Notes under the pieces: model-generated
The model's input: the letters and a program-made list of their open reading frames with translations, nothing else
Database searches by the model: none
Told to the model about the DNA's origin: nothing
Position numbers and translations under genes: made by a program
Assembly (NCBI RefSeq): GCF_007290395.2
Contig: NZ_CP041656.2
Location: forward strand, 2,728,001-2,792,000
Source: Bradyrhizobium cosmicum
GTDB lineage: Bacteria > Pseudomonadota > Alphaproteobacteria > Rhizobiales > Xanthobacteraceae
Direction: 5' to 3'
Length of the DNA: 64,000 bases
Shown: piece after piece, positions 9,242-17,486 of the stretch
Layout: each line of letters starts with the position of its first letter
How positions within the stretch are numbered: position 1 is the first letter of the stretch

Positions 9242-10597
9242 ATGACACTCGCGCCGATGGTAAATGACGACAGTCAGGATCGTGACGGACGCATGCGCTT
9301 CATGCGCATCGATGCGGACACCGGCGAGCTATTGCGCGGATTCTGGGCGTCGGTCGAGCACGCGCTGCCGGATATCCTCGACGGGTTCTATCGGCATGTG
9401 TCGAGCGAGCCGCGGCTTGCAGCCTTGATCGGCGACGACATGCCGCGGCTGAAAAAGGCCCAAAGCTCGCACTGGGCACGCCTGTTCAACGGCCGGTTCG
9501 ATCGCGACTACCTGCACGGCGTGCGCATGATTGGGCTGATACACAACAAGATCGGCCTGGAGCCGCGTTGGTATATCGGCGGTTACAACTTCGTCCTGTG
9601 CCGGCTGGTGGCCTTGGCCGTCAGCAAATATCGATGGACACCGGCGCGGATGACCAGCGTGCTCGCCGCCCTCAACACCGCCGTGATGCTGGACATGGAC
9701 ATTGCCATCTCCGCGTATCAGGAGGCAATGCTGGCGGAAAGACAGAAGCAGCAGGAGACGATCGCCGCGGCCATTCGAGGTTTCGATGGCCGAATGAAGA
9801 TCGTGCTGGAGAGACTGGGGAGCTCGGCGGCCGGCCTGCAAGGCGTCGCCAACGCGCTCACTGCAAGCGCGGAACGCTCGACCCGGCAATCGAGCGCGGT
9901 GGCTGCCGGCTCGGAAGAAGCATCGACCAATGTCCAGGCCGTGGCAGCTTCGACCGAGCAGCTCACCTCTTCGATCAAGGAGATCGGCCGTCAGGTTTCC
10001 GAATCGACCAGAATGACCGGCGTGGCCGTCGATCAGGCGGCCCGTTCCGGTGCCGCGATCGAAAGTCTCGCCAAGGCGGCGCAGAGGATCGGCGACGTGG
10101 TCGAGTTGATCAACACGATCGCATCCCAGACCAATCTCCTTGCGCTGAATGCGACGATCGAGGCGGCGCGCGCCGGCGAGGCCGGCCGGGGCTTTGCGGT
10201 GGTCGCGTCCGAGGTCAAGGCGCTGGCGGAGCAGACGGCGAAGGCGACCGGCGAGATCGGTCAGCAGATTCTCTCGATCCAGGAAGCGACCAAGGAGTCG
10301 GTCGGTGTCATTCGCCAGATCGGTGCAACCATCTCGTCCGTCGATGAGATTGCTACCGCGATTGCGGCCGCGGTCGAACAACAGGGCGTGGCAACCGCCG
10401 AGATCGCGCGCAACGTCCAGGAGGCGGCGCAGGGGACGCACGATGTGTCCAGCAACATCGGTGGGGTGAGCCACGCCGCGAGTGAGACCGGCATCACCGC
10501 ATCCGAGCTGTTGACAGCCTCTCAGGAGCTTTCGGGCCAGACCGATGCGCTCCGCTCCGAAGTCGAAGACTTCTTTGCGGTGATTCGGGCGGCCTGA
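9242..10597 (+). CDS. Soluble globin-coupled methyl-accepting chemotaxis protein (HemAT-like)
   Basis: The protein (451 residues from the ATG at 9242, preceded by AAGGGCG) has an N-terminal protoglobin sensor domain (about 20-170) and a C-terminal methyl-accepting signalling domain. In the sensor, the segment IGLIHNKIGLEPRWYIGGY contains the histidine expected to bind heme. The signalling tip contains NLLALNATIEAARAGEAGRG, which docks CheA/CheW. No membrane helix is present, so it should be a cytoplasmic oxygen or redox receptor for aerotaxis. The GTG at 9188 would add 18 residues without a ribosome site. No chemotaxis operon is nearby, so it is an orphan receptor. Confidence 0.9.
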   Translation: MTLAPMVNDDSQDRDGRMRFMRIDADTGELLRGFWASVEHALPDILDGFYRHVSSEPRLAALIGDDMPRLKKAQSSHWARLFNGRFDRDYLHGVRMIGLIHNKIGLEPRWYIGGYNFVLCRLVALAVSKYRWTPARMTSVLAALNTAVMLDMDIAISAYQEAMLAERQKQQETIAAAIRGFDGRMKIVLERLGSSAAGLQGVANALTASAERSTRQSSAVAAGSEEASTNVQAVAASTEQLTSSIKEIGRQVSESTRMTGVAVDQAARSGAAIESLAKAAQRIGDVVELINTIASQTNLLALNATIEAARAGEAGRGFAVVASEVKALAEQTAKATGEIGQQILSIQEATKESVGVIRQIGATISSVDEIATAIAAAVEQQGVATAEIARNVQEAAQGTHDVSSNIGGVSHAASETGITASELLTASQELSGQTDALRSEVEDFFAVIRAA

Positions 10598-10610
10598 AAC
10601 CGGAAGGCAT

Positions 10611-10634
10611 CGGGTTAGTCTATCGCCTAACCCG
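10611..10634. terminator. Hairpin between convergent genes
   Basis: Arms CGGGTTAG and CTAACCCG pair perfectly around eight bases. It lies 13 bases past the chemoreceptor stop and 14 bases past the stop of the opposing M20 gene, so it could serve both strands. There is no T tract. Confidence 0.5.
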
Positions 10635-10647
10635 CTCTTCGATCAGA

Positions 10648-11820
10648 CTACCCCGCCGGCATCCGCGTCTCGACCAGCCGCGCCCAGAACGATGCGCCGT
10701 GGCCGAGGATGTTGTCGTTGAAGACATAGGCGGGGTGGTGGCACTCGTTGCCGTCGCCCATGCCGACCAGCACCATCGCGCCGGGACGCGCTTCCAGCAT
10801 GAAGGAGAAGTCTTCGGCGCCCATCATCGGAATGAACTTGTCGTTGACGCGGTCGGTGCCGACGATGTCGCGGGCGACGTCGGCGGCAAGGCCGGCCTCA
10901 CGCGCATGGTTCATCGTCACCGGATACATCCGCGTGTATTTGGTCTCGGCCGAGCCGCCATAGGCGCGGGCGATGCTGTCGGCGACTTCCCCGATGCGGC
11001 GCTCGACGAGATCGCGCACCTCAGGATCGAGCGTGCGCACGGTGCCGCCGAGCTCGGCCCTTTCGGGGATGATGTTGAAGGCGGTGCCGGAGTGGAACTG
11101 GGTGATCGAGATGACGGCGGACTTCAGCGGATCGACGTTGCGCGCGACGATCGATTGCAGCGCGCCCACGATCTGCGAGCCGATCAGCACGCTGTCGACG
11201 GACTTGTGCGGACCGGCGCCGGCGTGGCCACCCTTGCCGTGGACGATGATCTGGATGTTGTCGGAGGAGGCGAGCATCGCGCCGGGCGTGGTGGCGAAAT
11301 GGCCTTCGGGCAGGCCGGGCATGTTGTGCATGCCGTAGACCTCCTGGATGTTCCAGCGCGTCATCAGCCCGTCCTCGACCATGGCCTTGCCGCCGCCGCC
11401 GCCTTCCTCGGCCGGCTGGAAGATCATGATCGCGGTGCCGTCGAAATTGCGCGTCTCGGACAGATATTTTGCCGCGCCCAGCAGCATCGCGGTGTGGCCG
11501 TCATGGCCGCAGGCGTGCATCTTTCCGGGGACCTTGGAGGCGTAGGCGACGCCCGATGTCTCCATGATCGGCAGCGCGTCCATGTCGGCGCGCAGTCCAA
11601 TGGTCTTGCCCGAGGCCGATTTGCGGCCGCGGATCACGCCGACGACGCCGGTGCGGCCGATGCCCGTCACCACCTCGTCGCAGCCGAACTCGCGCAGCTT
11701 GTCGGCGACGATGCCGGCGGTGCGGTGGACTTCGTAAAGTAGCTCGGGGTTCTCGTGGAAGTCGTGGCGCCAGGCGGCCATTTCGTCGGAGAGGGCGGCA
11801 ACGCGGTTGACGATGGGCAT
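10648..11820 (-). CDS. M20 family amidohydrolase (hippurate hydrolase-like)
   Basis: This 390-residue metallopeptidase of the M20D type hydrolyses N-acyl amino acids or related amides in the cytoplasm. The metal-binding motif MHACGHDGHTAMLLG lies near residue 100, the glutamate pair in FQPAEEGGGGGKAM near 140, and the dimerisation domain insert (VHGKGGHAGAGPHKSVD) near 190. The C-terminal MMGAEDFSFML supplies the last metal ligand. Length is typical. It is convergent with the chemoreceptor, and a palindromic repeat separates it from purB. HipO-like is the usual label, but the true amide substrate is unknown. Confidence 0.9.
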   Translation of the reverse strand: MPIVNRVAALSDEMAAWRHDFHENPELLYEVHRTAGIVADKLREFGCDEVVTGIGRTGVVGVIRGRKSASGKTIGLRADMDALPIMETSGVAYASKVPGKMHACGHDGHTAMLLGAAKYLSETRNFDGTAIMIFQPAEEGGGGGKAMVEDGLMTRWNIQEVYGMHNMPGLPEGHFATTPGAMLASSDNIQIIVHGKGGHAGAGPHKSVDSVLIGSQIVGALQSIVARNVDPLKSAVISITQFHSGTAFNIIPERAELGGTVRTLDPEVRDLVERRIGEVADSIARAYGGSAETKYTRMYPVTMNHAREAGLAADVARDIVGTDRVNDKFIPMMGAEDFSFMLEARPGAMVLVGMGDGNECHHPAYVFNDNILGHGASFWARLVETRMPAG

Positions 11821-11853
11821 GGGGGGATCCGTTTTTGTTGTCGTTCGTAGTTT

Positions 11854-11940
11854 GTAGGGTGAGTTAGCGTAGCGTAACCCACCGCGTTGGTTTCAGCGGA
11901 GAAAGAAGGGTGGGTTACGCCTTCGGCTAACCCACCCTAC
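11854..11940. repeat. 87-base double-hairpin palindromic repeat, copy 1
   Basis: The element opens with GTAGGGTGAGTTAGCG and closes with CTAACCCACCCTAC. It contains two internal stem-loops (arms like GGGTTA and TAACCC) joined by a short A-rich middle. Its reverse complement aligns without gaps to 44101-44187, with about 70 of 87 bases identical by hand count. It sits between the divergent-oriented end of purB and the start of the M20 gene. Confidence 0.85.
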
Positions 11941-11944
11941 GACC

Positions 11945-13252
11945 CTACGCTTCCCCGAACACGCGCTTGAAGATCGTGTCGACGTGCTTGAGGTGATAGC
12001 TGAGGTCGAACTGCTCCTCGATCTCGGCGTCGGTGAGATATTTCTTCACCTCGGCGTCCTTCTTCAGCAGAACAAGGAAGTCGCCTTCGCCGCGCCAGAC
12101 CGGCATGGCGTTACGCTGCACGAGCTTGTAGGCGTCCTCGCGGCTTGCGCCCTTCTGCGTCAGCGCCAGCAGCACCCGCTGCGAATGTACGAGGCCGCCG
12201 AGGCGGTCGAGGTTCTTCTGCATGTTGGCGGGATACACCAGCAGCTTGTCGATCAGGCCGGCGAGGCGCACCAGCGCGAAGTCGAGCGTCACGGTCGCGT
12301 CCGGACCCATCATGCGCTCGGCGGAGGAGTGCGAGATGTCGCGCTCGTGCCAGAGCACCACGTTCTCCAGCGCCGGCGTCACATAGGCGCGCACCATGCG
12401 CGACAGGCCGGTGAGGTTTTCCGACAGCACCGGGTTGCGCTTGTGCGGCATCGAGGACGAGCCCTTCTGCCCTTCGGAGAAGAACTCTTCGGCCTCCAGC
12501 ACCTCGGTGCGCTGCATGTGGCGGATCTCCACCGCGATGCGCTCGACCGACGAGGCGATCACGCCCAGCGTCGAGAAATACATGGCGTGACGGTCGCGCG
12601 GAATCACCTGCGTCGAGATCGGCTCGGGCACGAGGCCCATCGCCTTGGCGACGTGCTCTTCGACGCGCGGATCGATCTGCGCGAAGGTGCCGACGGCACC
12701 GGAAATGGCGCAGGTCGCCACTTCCTTGCGCGCCGCGATCAGGCGCTGCTTGGCGCGCGAGAATTCGGCATAGGCATAGGCGAGCTTGAGGCCGAAGGTG
12801 ACGGGCTCGGCGTGGATGCCGTGGGACCGGCCGATGGTCGGCGTCATCTTGTGCTCGAAGGCACGCTTCTTCAGCGCCGCCAGCACCTTGTCGAGATCGG
12901 CGAGCAGCAGGTCGGCGGCGCGGGTGAGCTGGACGTTGAGGCAGGTGTCGAGCACGTCGGAGGAGGTCATGCCCTGGTGCACGAAGCGCGCCTCGGGGCC
13001 GACGATCTCGGCAAGGTGGGTCAGGAAGGCGATGACGTCGTGCTTGGTCTCGCGCTCGATCTCGTCGATGCGGGCCACGTCGAAGGTGGCGTCTTTGGCC
13101 TTGGCCCAGACCGTCTTGGCGGCTTCCTTGGGGATCGTCCCGAGCTCGGCGAGGGCATCCGCGGCATGCGCCTCGATCTCGAACCAGATCTTGAACCGGG
13201 TCTGCGGCTCCCAGATCGAGGCCATTTCCGGACGGGTATAGCGGGGGATCAT
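11945..13252 (-). CDS. purB: Adenylosuccinate lyase
   Basis: This 435-residue enzyme of the fumarase/aspartase superfamily catalyses two steps of purine synthesis: SAICAR to AICAR and adenylosuccinate to AMP. It has the superfamily signature GSSSMPHKRNP and the preceding EEFFSEGQKG loop, SHGIHAEPVTFGLK, and the N-terminal MIPRYTRPEMASIW that is typical of the alphaproteobacterial protein. I chose the ATG at 13252. The open frame extends upstream to 13456, but the added sequence is not conserved-looking and includes likely promoter DNA. The length fits the family. The gene is monocistronic here, with a palindromic repeat after its stop codon. Confidence 0.96.
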   Translation of the reverse strand: MIPRYTRPEMASIWEPQTRFKIWFEIEAHAADALAELGTIPKEAAKTVWAKAKDATFDVARIDEIERETKHDVIAFLTHLAEIVGPEARFVHQGMTSSDVLDTCLNVQLTRAADLLLADLDKVLAALKKRAFEHKMTPTIGRSHGIHAEPVTFGLKLAYAYAEFSRAKQRLIAARKEVATCAISGAVGTFAQIDPRVEEHVAKAMGLVPEPISTQVIPRDRHAMYFSTLGVIASSVERIAVEIRHMQRTEVLEAEEFFSEGQKGSSSMPHKRNPVLSENLTGLSRMVRAYVTPALENVVLWHERDISHSSAERMMGPDATVTLDFALVRLAGLIDKLLVYPANMQKNLDRLGGLVHSQRVLLALTQKGASREDAYKLVQRNAMPVWRGEGDFLVLLKKDAEVKKYLTDAEIEEQFDLSYHLKHVDTIFKRVFGEA

Positions 13253-13470
13253 TGGACGACTCCAGATAGGTGGGCGGGCGGCCCAAGAGGGCTGCGACCC
13301 GCCAAAATGCTTTTTACGCCGTGATTTAGCAGAGCGAGCAGGGCGAAACAAACGGTCTGGGGCCGCGCTGAGGGGGATCGCCGAGCTTTCCACCGGCCCG
13401 GCCACCCAGGAGGGTTCCGAGAGAGGATGGGTCCACCTGCAAATATTCACTGTCAATCACGGATCATTGA

Positions 13471-13494
13471 CTGACAGATATTGAAATCTGTCAG
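13471..13494. promoter_or_regulatory. Perfect 9-bp inverted repeat, likely operator
   Basis: CTGACAGAT and ATCTGTCAG flank six bases (ATTGAA). The repeat overlaps the -35 element of the promoter-like site at 13481-13509, the usual place for a repressor. The size and symmetry fit a TetR-family operator, and a tetR gene lies downstream at 13827; the link is inferred. Confidence 0.55.
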
Positions 13495-13509
13495 CGAGAC
13501 GTGTATATC
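13481..13509 (+). promoter_or_regulatory. Sigma-70-type promoter for the 33-residue ORF and possibly tetR
   Basis: TTGAAA, a 17-base spacer and TATATC make a good housekeeping promoter. The predicted start, near 13516, gives a leader of about 120 bases before the ATG at 13636. Confidence 0.5.
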
Positions 13510-13635
13510 CGTTCCCGGACGCTCCGATTGGGCGTCCCGTGGTGATCCCTCCCGGGGAGCTCGAGGTTCGTAACGACTGCGGATCCAAGGCGTAATTTTG
13601 GGGTGGGGACCGCGGACGAATGGAGATTTAAGACA

Positions 13636-13737
13636 ATGACGACCGAAATCATCAATCTCACCGGCACGATTGGGCATTGGCTCAATTTGCTGGTGGCGCG
13701 CCAGATAGCGGCGCAGGCTGCAAAACTGCCTCATTAA
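13636..13737 (+). CDS. Small 33-residue protein, function unknown
   Basis: A short frame (starts MTTEIINLTGTIGHWLNLL, ends AKLPH) with GGAG 10 bases before the ATG. It sits between a promoter-like site with overlapping inverted repeat and a hairpin beginning 8 bases after the stop. That arrangement is what a real short transcription unit would look like. The sequence has an amphipathic look (hydrophobic ILLV positions alternating with polar residues) but no recognisable domain. It may instead be part of a regulatory leader for the TetR gene 90 bases downstream. I do not recognise a family. Confidence 0.45.
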   Translation: MTTEIINLTGTIGHWLNLLVARQIAAQAAKLPH

Positions 13738-13744
13738 GGCGAGA

Positions 13745-13780
13745 GCTTTCCGAACGACCGGCACGGGCGCTTCGGAAAGC
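13745..13780 (+). terminator. 10-bp stem hairpin between small ORF and tetR
   Basis: GCTTTCCGAA and TTCGGAAAGC pair perfectly across 16 bases. It could end the small-ORF transcript or act as an attenuator or operator for the downstream TetR gene. No T tract follows. Confidence 0.45.
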
Positions 13781-13826
13781 ACCCATCGCCGGGTAACCAA
13801 GCCCTCAACGGGAAAATGGTGTTGGC

Positions 13827-14411
13827 ATGAATGAAGCCGTTATCTTGACGCCGGAGCGGATCCTCGAAGTCACCGAGGACGTGCTGCGGCGCTACGGGCT
13901 TGCCAAGGCCACCGTGGTCGACGTTGCCCGTGCGCTCGATGTGAGCCACGGCAGCGTCTATCGCCACTTCCCGAGCAAGGCTTCGTTGCGCGAGGCCGTT
14001 GCCAAACGCTGGCTTGACCGCATCGACGCGCCGTTGCTGGCGATCGCCGAGGAGCAGGGCCCCGCGCCGGTGCGGCTCGACCGCTGGCTTCGCACGCTGT
14101 TCGCCGCCAAGCGTTCGCGCGTGCTCGACGACCCCGAGATGTTCGACACCTATCTGACGCTGGCGCGGGAAGCCTGTGCGGCCGTGAAGTGCCACAAGGA
14201 CACGATGATCGACCAGATCGCGGCTATCCTGGCCGACGGCGTGACGCAGGGCGTCTTCGCCGTGGACGACGTCAAGGCAACCGCGCGCGCTGTCTTCGAT
14301 GCGACCAGCCGATTCCATCATCCGGGCCATGCCGACGAGTGGAAGGACGCGGATCTGCAGGCACGCGTGGATGCGACCTTGGCGCTGCTGCTGCGCGGGT
14401 TGAAGGCCTAA
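13827..14411 (+). CDS. TetR family transcriptional regulator
   Basis: This 194-residue repressor has an N-terminal helix-turn-helix (about residues 28-50; TVVDVARALDVSHGSVYRHF) followed by FPSKASLREAVAKRW, the standard junction to helix 4. The C-terminal ligand domain (MDNxx-like helices, residues 60-190) is variable and gives no ligand. The ATG at 13827 follows a weak GGGAAAA site. It is convergent with a response regulator gene (16 bases between stops). The inverted repeat at 13471-13494 is a candidate operator. Its target genes are not obvious; the 33-residue ORF upstream is one possibility. Confidence 0.88.
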   Translation: MNEAVILTPERILEVTEDVLRRYGLAKATVVDVARALDVSHGSVYRHFPSKASLREAVAKRWLDRIDAPLLAIAEEQGPAPVRLDRWLRTLFAAKRSRVLDDPEMFDTYLTLAREACAAVKCHKDTMIDQIAAILADGVTQGVFAVDDVKATARAVFDATSRFHHPGHADEWKDADLQARVDATLALLLRGLKA

Positions 14412-14427
14412 ACTTCCTTAACCTCTC

Positions 14428-15081
14428 CTAAATCCTCGTCAGTCCACACGTCGCGGCCAGCCGCACCAGCTGTGCGTCCGTGCGCGCACCGGTCTTGGTC
14501 TTGATCAGGTAGTGATAGTTCTGCACCGTCTTCACACTGAGATTGAGATGCGCCGCGATCTGTTCGGTGGTGGCCCCGCCGGCGAACTGGCGCAGGATCT
14601 CGATCTCGCGCTCGCCCAACTGATCCAGCACTGAGCCGGTCGGCGACAGGCTCTCCTCGGCCAGGATATGTGCGATGTCGTCGCTCATGGCACGTTCGCC
14701 CCGGGCGATGCTGCGGATCGCGGCAACGACCGCGGACGGTTCGCTGCTCTTGGTGACGAAGCCAGCGGCGCCGGCGCCGAAGGCGGCCTTCACCAGCACG
14801 GCCTCGTTGTGCATGGTGAAGACGAGAATCCGCGCCCGCGGGGACCACGCGCGGATGTTGCGGATCGCCTCCAGCCCGCTCGCGCCGGGCATCGAGATAT
14901 CCAGCAGGACAACGTCGGGATCGTGCGCCTTGAAGGCGGTGTAGGCATCCGCGGCGTTGTCGGCTTCCGCCACGACGTGAAGGTTCCCCTGGCTTTCCAG
15001 CACGCGACGGTAGCCTTGCCGCACGATTGGATGATCGTCCACCAGCAGCACGGAGATGCCTGTCGTTGCAACCTCGCTCAT
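14428..15081 (-). CDS. NarL/FixJ-type response regulator
   Basis: The 217-residue protein has a receiver domain (VLLVDDHPIVRQGYRRVLES; phosphoacceptor Asp in VLLDISMPG near residue 61; Lys in FVTKSSEP) and a C-terminal LuxR-type helix-turn-helix (GATTEQIAAHLNLSVKTVQN). It is encoded 7 bases downstream of its cognate histidine kinase in the same direction, so the two form an operon. The pair is divergent from the channel/kinase cluster starting at 16686, which makes that cluster a candidate target. The effector signal is unknown. Confidence 0.92.
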   Translation of the reverse strand: MSEVATTGISVLLVDDHPIVRQGYRRVLESQGNLHVVAEADNAADAYTAFKAHDPDVVLLDISMPGASGLEAIRNIRAWSPRARILVFTMHNEAVLVKAAFGAGAAGFVTKSSEPSAVVAAIRSIARGERAMSDDIAHILAEESLSPTGSVLDQLGEREIEILRQFAGGATTEQIAAHLNLSVKTVQNYHYLIKTKTGARTDAQLVRLAATCGLTRI

Positions 15082-15088
15082 CGAGCCC

Positions 15089-16471
15089 TCATGCGGCGAG
15101 CGGAATGGTGGCGGCGACGCTCAGGCCGCCTCTGGCGGGCAGGATCGACAGCGATCCGCCGGCGGCCGCCACGCGTTCGCGAATACCGGTGAGACCGAAG
15201 CCGGCCGACCGCGCAACGCGGGTCGCATCGCCGCCGCCGTCATCCTCGACGCGGATCAGAAGCGCATCGTCCTCGCCCACGCGCCGCTCGACGCACAAGG
15301 AAATCTCGCGTGCCGAGCTGTGGCGCAGCGCGTTGGTCAGGCATTCCTGGGCGATGCGATAGGCGGTGGTGGCAGCCGCGCCGCTGATGTCGGTGAGATC
15401 GCCCCTGAGATCGAGCTGGATCGTCGGCCGCGCCGTGCTCTGGGAACGCCAGCTGTCGACGAGATTGACGAGGCTGGCCTCGAGCCCGAGCTCCTCGGGC
15501 AGAGGATTGCGGAGGCGCTTGAGCGCATCGCGCAGCGAGGCCATCAGATGATGGGTGGCTTGCGAGATCATGCGCGCGTCCTGCGCGATGCCGATATCCT
15601 TGCCCTCATCCTTGCCTTCCTTCGCGCTCGCCGTCTCGATGGTGTTGGCGAAGGCGAGGATGGCCGAGAGATTCTGCCCGAACTCGTCGTGCAGCTCGCG
15701 GGCGAGCGCGCGGCGCTCGTCGTCGCGGATCTCGATCAGGCGCCGGGTGAGCGCCGCGCGCTGCTCGGTCGCTTCTTCCAACCGGCCGCCGAGCTGGCTA
15801 ACGGCGCCGCCGATCATCGCAAGCTCCATCGAACGGAAGCGCGGCAGCTTCGTGCGGTAATGGCCGCGCGCCATGCGCTGGAGCGCAGTGACGATGGTGC
15901 GCGCCGGCGCCAGCGCATGCGCGATCGCAATCGAGGCCAGAAGCGCGATCGCCACCGCCATCAAGAGCGCAACGTCGATCACGTTGAGGATGTACTCCCA
16001 GGCGAGCGTGATCGCGGCTGCTGCATCCGGTGTCGCGACGACGGCGCCGGCCGCCGCGGCGCGCGGACTGACGGGGCGCACGACCTCGGCGTGGCTGCCG
16101 AGGAAGGTCGGCACGATCGAGGCGAACCAGCGCGGTGGCGTCTTGCCGATGCCCTGGCTCTGGCCGCAGAGCGGCTTTTCGAATGCCGCGGCCGGCTGGA
16201 ACTCGACGCACACGCCGGGGGAGATCAGCTTCATCATATCGAGGGTACGCCAGTCCGGAACCGGCAACAGATGCTCGCGCGCTCTGCTGCTGCGCAACAG
16301 GAGTTCCTGCCAGTACAGCGCTTGAAGCGCATGCGCGACCCGCTGCGCCGAGGCGGCAGTCGCCCGGTCGACACTGCGGTAGGCGTCGAACGTGGCCCAC
16401 ACGGTCGCCGCGCCAAGGCAGAGCGCGACGATGAGAAGCAGACGGGCGACAAGCTGAAGCACGAGGCGCAT
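15089..16471 (-). CDS. NarL-family sensor histidine kinase, membrane-bound
   Basis: This 460-residue kinase has an N-terminal membrane helix (residues 1-28; LVLQLVARLLLIVALCLGAA), a periplasmic sensor of about 130 residues, a second helix near 170, a HAMP-like linker, a HisKA_3 domain (phosphoacceptor His in LARELHDEFGQ, near 260) and an HATPase domain (GFGLTGIRERV). The ATG at 16471 gives a natural signal anchor. The open frame extends further upstream but that part has no protein character. It is the first gene of an operon with the response regulator. Confidence 0.9.
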   Translation of the reverse strand: MRLVLQLVARLLLIVALCLGAATVWATFDAYRSVDRATAASAQRVAHALQALYWQELLLRSSRAREHLLPVPDWRTLDMMKLISPGVCVEFQPAAAFEKPLCGQSQGIGKTPPRWFASIVPTFLGSHAEVVRPVSPRAAAAGAVVATPDAAAAITLAWEYILNVIDVALLMAVAIALLASIAIAHALAPARTIVTALQRMARGHYRTKLPRFRSMELAMIGGAVSQLGGRLEEATEQRAALTRRLIEIRDDERRALARELHDEFGQNLSAILAFANTIETASAKEGKDEGKDIGIAQDARMISQATHHLMASLRDALKRLRNPLPEELGLEASLVNLVDSWRSQSTARPTIQLDLRGDLTDISGAAATTAYRIAQECLTNALRHSSAREISLCVERRVGEDDALLIRVEDDGGGDATRVARSAGFGLTGIRERVAAAGGSLSILPARGGLSVAATIPLAA

Positions 16472-16685
16472 GCGATCACCCTCAACGTTTGGTAGGGTCA
16501 GCCTAACAACGCCGCCGCGCCTTGCCAATTGCAGGGTTCGGGCCGGATCGCAGGTCGGGCAAATTTCCCAAGCCGGATTGGGCATGGCTCTTTGGACGGG
16601 GCGCGGCGACTTTGATCTAATCGGCGAGGAAGCGTTGCAGGTCAGTCCTTGCAAGCCAGTCCCTGCAAGCCAGGAGCAGTGCAGC

Positions 16686-17486
16686 ATGAGTTCGATGACG
16701 ATTGGGCCGATCGCGGGCTCTGCTGCCGACCCGTCCGAGCGCAGCGCGCTGCTGTTCTGGATGATCTTCACCGGGCTTTCGGTCTTCGCCGTCGTGCTGC
16801 TGTGGCGGTTCGGCCTGATCCGTCTGATGCTGGCTTCGGACCGCACCTACATCTCCAGCGTGATCGCGCTGCTCTATGTTCTGACCTGTGGTCACTGCTT
16901 CCTGCGCACACGGGCGATCGCCCGTGAAGGCGCGGCGGCCCGACGCTGCCGCGCGGTGCTCGCGGCGCCCGGGGGCAGCAAGGCGCTGGATGCGAGCGCG
17001 GCGACGCTGCCGCACGGGCTGGTGCGTGACCACATCGAGAGCCTGGTGACCAAGGCCGCTGCGCAGGACTACCGGCGGGTCGACCAGACGCTCCTGCTGA
17101 GGACACTCGCCGACCGCCTGAGGGGCTCCAACGGTTTCGGCGCGTTCGTCTCGGACACGCTGATGAAGCTCGGATTGCTCGGCACCATCGTCGGCTTCAT
17201 CATCATGCTGGCGCCGATCGCGGGGCTCGATGCCGCCGACAAGGTCGCGATGCGCTCGTCGATGGGGCTGATGAGCGACGGCATGGCGGTCGCGATGTAC
17301 ACGACGCTGGCGGGCCTGGTCGGCTCGATCCTGGTCCGCATCCAGTACTACATGCTGGATGCCGCGACCCAGCGGGTATTCTCGGACGCGGTGGTGCTGA
17401 CCGAGACCTATGTGACGCCGGTGCTGGAGCGCCAAGGCGTTGAACCTAAAGGCGTTGAACCTAAAGGCGCTGGAACCTCGTCATGA
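16686..17486 (+). CDS. MotA/TolQ/ExbB-type proton channel protein
   Basis: The 266-residue protein has about four membrane helices: residues 18-40 (LFWMIFTGLSVFAVVLLW), 55-75, 160-182 (LMKLGLLGTIVGFIIML) and 205-230. The last two with the linking ISSMGL-like loop match the ExbB/TolQ/MotA family, which conducts protons to drive a partner protein. AGGAG lies 10 bases before the ATG. The C-terminus ends in a tandem repeat (GVEPKGVEPKG) encoded by two exact 15-base units at 17436-17465. The stop codon overlaps the next start (ATGA). It is the first gene of a five-gene cluster, and its usual ExbD/MotB partner is absent; the next gene may take that role. Confidence 0.82.
   Translation: MSSMTIGPIAGSAADPSERSALLFWMIFTGLSVFAVVLLWRFGLIRLMLASDRTYISSVIALLYVLTCGHCFLRTRAIAREGAAARRCRAVLAAPGGSKALDASAATLPHGLVRDHIESLVTKAAAQDYRRVDQTLLLRTLADRLRGSNGFGAFVSDTLMKLGLLGTIVGFIIMLAPIAGLDAADKVAMRSSMGLMSDGMAVAMYTTLAGLVGSILVRIQYYMLDAATQRVFSDAVVLTETYVTPVLERQGVEPKGVEPKGAGTSS

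Larger units (their letters stand above)
13253..13635. other. Intergenic region upstream of purB and of a small ORF
   Basis: These 383 bases lie between the purB start (minus strand) and the small ORF at 13636. The recognisable content is the inverted repeat at 13471-13494 and the promoter-like pair at 13481-13509. No clear purB promoter was identified. Confidence 0.4.
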
